From NCBI RefSeq assembly GCF_027943255.1, contig NC_072895.1, forward strand, positions 49,326,001 through 49,390,000: a DNA stretch of 64,000 nucleotides. Reading direction: 5' to 3'. Position 1 is the stretch's first letter; each line of letters opens with the position of its first letter. The notes under the pieces were generated by a model that ran no database searches, had not been told where the DNA came from, and was given only the letters and a program-made list of their open reading frames with translations. The position numbers and the translations under genes are program-made. Source of the DNA: Anastrepha obliqua (lineage: Eukaryota > Arthropoda > Insecta > Diptera > Tephritidae). Below are positions 56,007-64,000 of the stretch, one piece after another.

Positions 56007-57651
56007 AAAAAAGAAGGCGTTTTCTGTGCTAGGGCCGTGACTTAACAGCCCACTTGTTATATACATAGTAGAATGTTGGATTACTACTTTATGTTTCATT
56101 TTATGTTATGACATTTTTTAATGTTTATTTTAAATAATTGAATTGTACTTCCTCTCCTTTAATGCCTATTAACCTTAAACTATTTCAACTTAGCTTACAA
56201 TAATATATTATATTCAATAGCTTAATAAATAAATAACACTGTGCGACAGTGATATTATACTTTTATGGAGACCTAGGACAACTTGTAGGTATAGTAAAAC
56301 TAAGAAAAATGGTATAGGAGAAATTTTTTTGTCACACAGTGTAATAGGAAATAAGACAAATACCCTAAATGTGATGTGAAATAAAGCTATATGGCGTTAT
56401 TTCCTATGGCCTTATAACACCATACCAGTAGCAACGCCCTCTCTTCGATCCGCAAAATTTATTGAACAACCTGTATTGAGCCCACACAAATATCATAGAC
56501 TAAACACATCGACAACAGAACACTCCTAAGCCCTCAGGACTCAAGTCTTATCAATAAGCAACGAAAGCGATAGGGCGTAATGGGATCAACGAATTTCATC
56601 GGGTGGAATACAAAAGCTCTCTGAATAGGTGAATAAGTGAGATGTAAAATGGATTTATTATCTGTGGAGTCCCCACAATTTATTTCTAAATTTTTATTGG
56701 CCAGCAATTTTATGCAAAATTTCATACGTACGTACTTCTATGTATATGAAAAATGAAAGTGGACACTATAAAAAGCAAGAAAAAATTGGTTTCGTTAGTT
56801 ATACAACAATAACTCACATTTTTGGTAGTGAAAAGAACCTGAATATTTGAAATGCAATTCAAGTGAAAACCAATAACAATTAATAGAGAAAACAAGAAAC
56901 TTTATTACCAAAAAAGTTAACATAGTACAATACGTATGCAAATCTCTACTTGCATGTATGGGCAACTGTTTATTTGACACAAAATTAATTTGAACGTCAT
57001 AGTTTACAATTGTTCGATAATTTGTTGAACAATCTTGCTTGAGTTTTTGCTGTTAGATGCATGTAGCGCGGTATTTGGTATCTATAGTAAAAACGACGAG
57101 ACAATAAAGGTGAAAGCACAGCACAGTATAACAGAATTTGTAGTTGATAACATACATATATACATATAAAAACTGAAACACCAGCAGCAACTACAATGTC
57201 AGCATGTGAGAAAAGTAAAACTTTTGACCAAAAATAACGACAAATGCATAGAAATTTTGGTTATTCTAATATGCCATGTACTCGTGCACATGCATGCATG
57301 TTATTGCTGCTGCTACATGCAACAAGGAAGGCAAGGGAATCGCAACAAGCTGTGTGTATGGCCAAAAGCCAACTGCACAATCAGCTATCAGCAGCAGCTC
57401 ATATGTATGTGCAAGTACGGTTTTGTGAATGGAGCATAACATCCACTGGATTTTGTTGTAATAACGAGAACTCACGCTGCTATAGACATATGTATGTATG
57501 TGTGTATAGTAGAGGTATAGAATAGCAATATCACTTGTAGTTGCCATGTTACTATTTTTATGTCAGCATTATTTTACAATAAATGTACCACGCGGAATAA
57601 AGTTTTGACGATAAAATCTATATACACATACACACCCCTATTACGAATATA
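56007..57651. other. AT-rich sequence, nothing recognised
   Basis: No recognised feature. The overlapping open frames at 57206-57547 on both strands look like chance frames in a GC-richer patch. Confidence 0.4.
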
Positions 57652-58240
57652 TCGGGTGTTTATATAAGAGCTTGTGAAATTAAAATGGTAACACAAAAGA
57701 GAAATATTGTTTGAATGAATTTTTATTTATTATAATCTGGTAGATAATTTCATGGCAGTATATGCTCGCGGCGGCTACGTGTTACATGGACTATTCTATC
57801 AGTCCAATTTTTTACCTCTTTTCCAATAAATCTGGGCGTGTGGCGTCAATAGTGGCTTGAATATTGCAATAAAATGATTCTGAAGTGTACTGTATGGCAC
57901 TAGCACTTTATCTTGTTGGCACCAAATATCGTCGATATTTAGCTGATTAATTTTTGGAAACAAAAATTCAGTCAGTATGGCATAATGGCGCTTAAAATTC
58001 ATTTTAACAGCAGTTTCTTCTTCTTTTCGAAAAAAAATATGGACCAATGATGTCGCCAGTGCTCTATGAACTTTGTGAAAACATATATTTGTTTCAATGC
58101 GAATTTCCACAATTTGGAAACGTTGCTCTAGCGTTTAATAATTTATTACATTATAACTTGTCAATGCTGTTTGCCATTCTCATTTGTCAAACCATAGTTA
58201 TCGACATCGATAGTTCTCACACAGCTAATAAAGTACCCGA
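57652..58240 (-). mobile_element. DD41D mariner, internally deleted (589 bp)
   Basis: TA on both sides (57650-57651, 58241-58242) and short matching ends (TCGGGTG... and, inward from the right, TCGGGTACTT). On the minus strand the N-terminal HTH reads LEQRFQIVEIRIETNICFHK and VHRALA, then jumps to FRKEEETAVKMNFKRHYAIL and PKINQLNIDDIWCQQDKV (second catalytic Asp retained). The third block is lost. The C-terminal words near 57770-57800 are decayed. Confidence 0.85.
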
Positions 58241-58589
58241 TACCTCTATGTGGGCTCCTATCAAATAATTACACAAGCGCTAACTAAAGTTTTTTTGTTG
58301 TAAACATAACATAGTTTTTGTAGTTGTTTGAAACAACCAACAATAGCAAAATGTGGTAACAATATTCCAGTGTACATACATTCCAATGTATACGCGTGCA
58401 TATGTACAGTGGCGAGCAAAATAAGAGTAGCATGACATATTGCACAGGTTTGACTATTTAATTTTCATTTAATGTTTTTTTCTATATTAATTTTTATTTC
58501 GTAAAACTATAGCTTATAATACAATAAAAATCATATAACTCGAAATTCCAAACTTTGTAGAAAATTTTAAAAATGTTCACAATTTCCAA
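58241..58589. other. AT-rich spacer
   Basis: Nothing recognised. Confidence 0.4.
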
Positions 58590-59400
58590 CTATTTGTCAG
58601 TGCCTTGGAATATATTCAGGGTATGCAGGTTATTCAATTCTAGTACGGCAATGCTAATGGCAGTAATTGTACGGGTTTGGCTAATGCGTTTATGCACTGC
58701 GACCTGATTGATCTATTGTGCACCCTTAGGTGCTTAATTTTATTTGTTTAGTATAGCGATGAATCAAACCAGCGCATTAGGAGAGAGCATTTGTAGGTCT
58801 TCATCATTCAGTAGGTCTGTGTCTCCTGTGACCTAATGCTTAAAAATTGGTGAATAAGTGTTTCATGGACTCCTCTTCATCACAGCAGAACTTGTATAAA
58901 CTAGTGCTGAATAGTCCTATTGTGCTGAAATGTTTATTACTGGCAAAGTGGTATGTAATTGCTCTACAAAGTAGTCTAAGACCATTTTATCTAGGATTAG
59001 AGCAGATTTGCTCTTTTGGTATTAAAGCTCAGGAACTTTTTGGCGTGATTAAGACCATTTGAGCCATACCAATCTTCCCAGTGTTCATTTGAACTCATTT
59101 TTGCTTTCCTGTTTTAGGTTGTTTTTGTTGAAGTCAAAAATTGGGGTAGGTTCAATAAAATGCACTGTGGCCCCTTTTTTGGCATACAATTCTGCCTTCT
59201 CGTTTTTTCGTGTCGCCCATGTCCTAATATCCAAATCACGGAGCACTGATTAATAGTCACCAGTTTGTTGAGTGTAGAGTTATACTCTATGAGGGGTTTG
59301 GAATTAAACGTGAAGCTATTAAAAGCCTTCAGGACTGATTGACAATTCGAAAGTATTCTCATTTCTACTTTTTCGAACCCTCTTTTGGCAGAAGAATGAA
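58590..59400 (-). mobile_element. LINE 3' end: RNase H and zinc knuckle, decayed
   Basis: Minus strand: VEMRILSNCQSVLKAFNSFT (second acidic block; the family Asp is Asn), VIWILGHGRHEKTRRQN (WxPGHxGxxGNExAD, degraded), KGPQCILLNLPQFLTSTKTT, then the knuckle KFCCDEEESMKHLFTNF near 58860-58930. The untranslated 3' region follows. Frameshifts separate the blocks. Only the 3' end of the element is present. Confidence 0.78.
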
Positions 59401-60540
59401 CGATGTTTTCATAAAGTAATTACTAAAATTAAATAAGAAACAAAAAAATTATCAAAAATTGTCAATAAGTCCATGCCCTATAGTTATGTCTACCATAAGT
59501 AGATCAGTATCGAAAATTGTTCTTGCTTTCATTTCAGTTTAGAACAGATTCACACGCGGCAACGGTAGACGCATTGTGCTGCCTTTATTCAGGTTCGCTT
59601 TACACATTTCCATACTCCTAGAAATAAACACAACTTCTCTGCTTAGTAAGATTGAAATGTCTATTGATGTTCGCTGTATACACAATATAAGTTACATTAT
59701 TATAAAAATATAAATAAAAATTAAGTAAATAGTCCAAACTTCACAATATGTCACGCTGCTATTGTTTTGACCACCACAGTATGTGCGCATGTAGGTCTCC
59801 TGTCATTGTACCATTGCTTTTAGTTTCCAGTAGATATCTAGTGTGCAGCCAGCTCTTACAGCAGGCGGACAATTGTGATGCAATTTACGCACGTTTGAGA
59901 CCAAAATCGCCACAATTCTGTACAATACTCGTATAGGGCCAAACCACTGGTACAGAAAACGCTTGAATACGTTTAGCTGATTTGGTCTGAACATTTTTCA
60001 AACCGTGAAAAGAAGGAGTTCACAACGAATTATTTTCCATGCTTCGTTCTCTAATCCACTACGATTAGCTATAAAGGTTTCACATCTTTGAGCAATTCAT
60101 TGTGTTAATTTCCGCACAAGTTGTGAAGGTAGTCGGTTCCAGGTCAACCAAATGTGCCTTGATAACTTGTTGACCGTCCATAAATATGATTTCACTTGAC
60201 GATACAAAAAAAGGATCTTGTTGCTGTATTATTTCAAGAGTATAATGATATCGAACAATTAAAAATACCCCATTGCAGCCATACTAAGTTTACCCTGTAC
60301 ATGCCGCAAAAACTGGGTAAAGTATTTATACGAGTAGATAAAAGTTGTTAAGCTTGCGTTGCATCCCATGGCTACAATTTAAATGATCAGTGCAACAGCT
60401 GAAAATCAATGTGTGACTCTTCGGAAGTAAGCGTTGCCAGTTCGTAGCTCTGTGTAATGGTTAGCTTATGTAAAGACACTGGAAGGGAATTTATTATTCT
60501 TATGAGAGAATTTAGAGCTGCGATCTGAAAGTTCTATTGG
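59401..60540. other. Sequence of unclear origin
   Basis: Less AT-rich than average. Possibly 3' untranslated sequence of the LINE at 60541 plus unrelated DNA. No domain could be named with confidence. Confidence 0.35.
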
Positions 60541-61290
60541 GATACCTTCATAGTTTCACAGGATTTTTCTGAGCCCAGCTTCCTCAAACATTTTGGTAAT
60601 TGCCCGATTTTATTAAGTTTTATTTCCCCCTCTGGTGAAATATGTTTATCCAGATGTTTGTTCTACTTATGAATCAGTGCTGGGCCCGACGGCAGCATAT
60701 ATTCAACGGTTTCATCTTCCTCCTTATAGAATATGCAAGTTCCATTGGAGTAAATTAAAAGATTAAAATAAATAAATAATTGGCGCGTACACTTCTGTTA
60801 GGTGTTTGGCCGAGCTCCTCATCCTGTTTGTGGTGTGCGTCTTGATGTTGTTCCACAAATGGAGGAACCTACAGTTTCAAGCCGACTCCGAACGGCAGAT
60901 ATTTTTATGAGGAGCTTTTTCATGGCAGAAATACACTCGGAGGTTTGCCGTTGCCTGCCGAGGGGCGGCGACCGCTATTAGAAAAATGTTTTTATTAATT
61001 TTGCTTTCACCGAGATTCGAACCAACGACCAACGACCTCTCTGTGAATTCCGAATGGTAATCACGCACCAACCCATTCGGCTACGGCGGCCGTCCAAATT
61101 AAAAGATTAGTAAGATGATAATTCAATCTATAAGGCGCTCTTAGCATTCCTATGAAGATTCTAAATTTATTTTTATTAAATGCTGTACAATATTTAAATC
61201 TGTTGCACTTAAAACTACCTATCATTGATTTTGATTGTGATAAAGCCTGTAGATTGCCCTGATAAACCCTATAGATCATTGATGACCTTC
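60541..61290 (-). mobile_element. LINE C-terminal domain, interrupted by SINE-A
   Basis: Upstream half on the minus strand (61290-61110): SQSKSMIGSFKCNRFKYCTA, NKNKFRIFIGMLRAPYRLNY, HLTNL. Downstream half (60751-60541): SNGTCIFYKEEDETVEYML (CxFC...H...C knuckle, partly lost), GPALIHK, stop, KHLDKHISPEGEIKLNKIGQ and LRKLG. The two halves join into one domain once the SINE at 60766-61095 and one copy of its target duplication are removed. Reverse transcriptase and catalytic RNase H residues are not visible. Confidence 0.8.
60766..61095 (-). repeat. SINE-A copy 8, full length, with 14-bp target duplication
   Basis: The best copy, 330 bp. Minus strand: head GGACGGCCGCCGTAGCCGAA, A box TAGCCGAATGG (61073-61083), B box GGTTCGAATC (61014-61023). 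The body has TCTGCCGTTCGGAGTCGG and GGAACAACATCAAGACGCAC, the end is GTACGCGCCAATT, and the tail is ATTTATTTATTTT. AAATTAAAAGATTA is duplicated exactly at 60752-60765 and 61096-61109. The head spacing fits an internal RNA polymerase III promoter. This copy defines the family's ends. Confidence 0.93.
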
Positions 61291-61539
61291 TTTGTCTTTC
61301 TTCTATTTCCTAATCTGAAGAAAAGCTGCCCTTATTGAATTTTCACTCCAATAAGTATAACTGAGCAATAAATTCATACAACTTTGACTAGTAAGAAAAA
61401 CAAAAGAAAAGGTTTCTGCCTGACAAACGCAGCCTGCCAAAGGACGCCTTGTAAATTTATAAAAAAATTCCTGGAATATTTTCTTTGTGATCTGCTCATA
61501 CTCGCCATTGACCGAGTTTAACAAAGCGCGTCAGTCGTT
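61291..61539. other. Short spacer between LINE fragments
   Basis: A minus-strand open frame (61524-61303) is present but matches nothing I recognise. Confidence 0.3.
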
Positions 61540-62043
61540 TCTTTCTCGTGTTAACCGGCGCCAGTTGGACACAACAAGTGAAGCCAAGTCCTTCTCCACC
61601 TGATCTTTCCAACACAGAGGAGGCCTTCCTCTTCCTCTGCTACCACCAGCTGGTACCGCATCGAATACTTTCAAAGCCGGAGCGTTTATATCCATTCGGA
61701 CGACATGTCCCAGCCAGCATAGCCACTGGATCTTTTTTTCGCTGCGCTATGTCTATGTCGTCGTTAAGCTCATACATCTCATTGTTCCATCGCCTGCGAT
61801 ATTCGCTGTTGCCAACGTGCAAAGGTCCAAAAATCTTGCGCAGAATCTTTCTCTTAAACACTCCAAGCGTCGCTTCATCGGATGTTGTCATCGTCCACGC
61901 TTCTGCGCCATACGTTAGGACGGGTTTGATGACAGCCTTGTAGAATGTTAGTTTTGTTCGTCGAGAGAGGACTTTACTCCTCAGTTGCCTACTTAGTCCA
62001 AAGTAGCACTTGTTGGCAAGAGAGATTCTACGTTGGATTTCAT
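61540..62043 (-). mobile_element. LINE (RTE/R4-like) reverse transcriptase C-terminus
   Basis: Minus strand: ISLANKCYFGLSRQLRSKVL, KLTFYKAVIKPVLTYGAEAW, TMTTSDEATLGVFKRKILRK, FGPLHVGNSEYRRRWNNEMY. After a one-base shift it reads WLCWLGHVVRMDINAPALKV, GSRGRGRPPLCWKDQVEKDL. This is the distal region following the RT thumb in endonuclease/RT LINEs (the 'WLGHV.RM' and 'GRP...W.D.V..DL' blocks). It stops abruptly at 62043, as expected of a 5'-truncated insert. Apart from the frameshift it is rather well preserved. Confidence 0.82.
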
Positions 62044-63009
62044 TTCATTTAAAAATTATCACCTACACAAATAAAATAAGATATCATAAAAATATTATTG
62101 CTCATTAAAGCCATTTTCATTCATATGTGCAAACTTTCGGGTAAATTTCACGCACCAACATCTCATTCTATTAGTCTATTAGTTACTGCGTTATCTACCG
62201 GAATTTGAATACAATAAAAAGTGTTTTGCGTTAGCTCTCTATTAACACAACGTTGTGCCCCTACACGTATGCAATACTTTGTGCTGGCTTTCGAACTGAA
62301 TGGGATGTTGGATATTAGTCGTGCTTTCGCTGCACGAAAACGCAATGCAAAGTGATAGTTTCCAACAGCCATTTCTAAGGTCTTCCATTATGCACACCCT
62401 TAAGTTGCTTTGCCTGTGTGTGTGCACACGCTTGGCCTGCAATGACCTTCTTATATGTAACTAACACTGCGTTCATGCAGTGACAAGAAAATATACCTGA
62501 AAATGGAATTTAATAATAGTTAAAGCAACAATAAAAGAGACAAACTTATACAATAAAACTGCTAGCTAAAGAAAAAAGATAAAGAAATAAATGTTAGACA
62601 GAAATTCGTGTATCTGCAGAAGAATAGGTGTAAGGGAGCAGAAGCTATGTAATACTACACTTGTCACTGCATGCAAATAGACAATGGACTACTACGCGTA
62701 TAAACTTATAAAAACGAGTATATGCAACTACATATATATAAACTTTATTAAAGAAAAGTGATAGTCCCATAAGCAGCTAGCACCGTAATACACATTTTGT
62801 GACTGCCTTCGAACAAGTGCAAACGGATACCGAGTGGAGCAGTTGGTGTGTAATTTGGTGACAGTCAACTTAGTAATCGCATGCATGAATTTATATAACT
62901 CCTCATGCAACTTTCAAAATTAAGAAGTACGAGTATATACAAAAAATCGCTATAGTTAACTATTTCTTTTGATGCACTACAACGCTGGTTAAAATGAACG
63001 TGGAAGGTG
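62044..63009. other. Unique sequence, nothing recognised
   Basis: No feature seen; ordinary AT-rich DNA with TATATA-rich words near 62700-62750. Confidence 0.4.
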
Positions 63010-63660
63010 AAGGTGGAGGTGGAGCCTATAACAGATGATTCATTAAAAAGCCCACTAAACCCGTAACGAAACCTGCGGACCTTAAAGCTTGACTTGGCTA
63101 CAGTTTACACCAGCTCACCGCTATTCGATCACGATGTTTTACACCTGACCTATGTTGTAAGTGATCAAATTTTCATCAGCAGTCTTCATCCGCTTCAATT
63201 CAGCAGCGATTTGTAAGCCCTGGTTTGCCCCGCATATTTGAATATAGCTCGAAAAGTTATAGAAATCCTGCCATAAAACATTGAGTGATTACTGAGCATA
63301 ATCTCATAAAAGAAACAAATTATTCTTAAAATGTTTGCCCTAATTGTTTGAAACTATTTCATAGTCGATCTTTAGCTCCTGGGAGATGCTCTGACTAACA
63401 TGACGGCCAACTTCGGTTATTTTTGTGATTTTATTGACATTTCTATCAAAAAGGCCTGAACGGAATTGGCGCAACCAAAATTGCACGCCTGCTACAGTAT
63501 CGGCAGCATAACACCATTAACAATTTCAGCGGCCTAGCTTGCATTTTTGCCTTTATCAAAGAAAAACTGGAAAATGCACCGAATTTTCTCACGGTTGACT
63601 CCTTGTTGTTGTTAGCACCCAGTAACTCTCAATCGATTGGAATAAGCAAAAAACAACAAA
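63010..63660 (-). mobile_element. Decayed DD34D-type mariner, 5' half
   Basis: Minus strand: NREKIRCIFQFFFDKGKNAS (first HTH; family: 'IR..LLFEF.QGKNA'), FWLRQFRSGLFDRNVNKITK, EVGRHVSQSISQELKID (second HTH), and after a gap ELKRMKTADENLITYN (family: 'FLKRMVTGDEKWITYD', first catalytic block with the Asp region changed). Several stops. The 3' half and both ends were not found. Confidence 0.68.
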
Positions 63661-64000
63661 CGAATTTCTGTGATGTAGAATGTTACCTTGACAACTTAAG
63701 TTTGATCGTTACTTAACGAGATATCGATCACCATCTTTCAACCAATCCATCGACAAAATAAGGGTTATAGTTTTCTCCGAACCAATAAAAAAATTATAAG
63801 TATGTTGAAATTAATATCTTCCAGTACTAAACTTTGTACTAAAACTTCACACCTTGAATAAATTTGAAAATTATAAAATTTTTTCCATTTTTTTTTATTT
63901 AATTATACCCAAACCTACACATAAACCGATTTTCAGAAAAACTTGCGATTATGTTCAAAATACTTGGGCCCTTCGACATGGGATTGCAATACAGCGTAGG
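63661..64000. other. AT-rich window end
   Basis: Nothing recognised. Confidence 0.4.

Noticed and set aside
59800..60260. Possible LTR-retrotransposon pol end (FLYQWFGPIRV)
   Set aside because: A single short resemblance; no integrase, protease or LTR could be seen around it.

Overview
The window looks like intronic or intergenic DNA from a higher dipteran, most likely a tephritid fruit fly. It is AT-rich, has no prokaryotic gene organisation, carries abundant CA/TG and ACATA-type microsatellites and a Diptera-type start context (CAAC-ATG). It is crowded with insect Tc1/mariner elements, including several of the DD41D ('rosa') type known from Ceratitis, together with jockey-clade and RNase H-bearing LINEs. 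The genus assignment is inference.

Almost all recognisable protein-coding sequence belongs to transposable elements. At least sixteen Tc1/mariner copies or fragments are spread over the window. Seven are DD41D elements; one of these (30306-31618) keeps both inverted repeats, a TA target duplication and an intact 361-codon transposase. Others are classic DD34D mariners. One of them (31825-33059) has nearly perfect ends but a broken gene; another (26562-27690) has a long open frame but has lost its 3' end. Several copies are internally deleted to 0.5-0.9 kb between preserved ends.

LINE remnants lie at 3.5-7.1, 8.6-9.6, 11.3-12.5, 43.0-43.2, 44.0-44.4, 47.6-48.5, 58.6-59.4, 60.5-61.3 and 61.5-62.0 kb. 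Most are 3' ends: RNase H, a zinc-knuckle-like C-terminus, or the end of a reverse transcriptase. Two nested insertions can be reconstructed base by base. A 5'-truncated jockey element (4089-6673) sits inside the RNase H domain of an older LINE with a 12-bp target duplication. A tRNA-derived SINE (60766-61095) splits the C-terminal domain of another LINE with a 14-bp target duplication.

Two tRNA-derived SINE families are present. SINE-A is about 0.3 kb, has a TA- or ATTT-type tail and occurs in eight copies. SINE-B is a single 572-bp copy with a poly(A) tail and a 10-bp target duplication. Degenerate tandem repeats built around a GGTGGCAACGCC core lie at 51.5-52.2 kb and also on both sides of a DD41D element at 15.6-17.0 kb.

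The only convincing host coding sequence is one exon at 24049-24145 (+). It encodes an N-terminal signal-like peptide and ends at a consensus splice donor (G|GTAAGT). No matching downstream exon was found, so the 40 kb to the right may be a giant first intron in which the transposons accumulated. A GC-richer block at 1.4-1.9 kb may be another promoter or 5' leader. No rRNA, functional tRNA, CRISPR array or complete host gene was seen.
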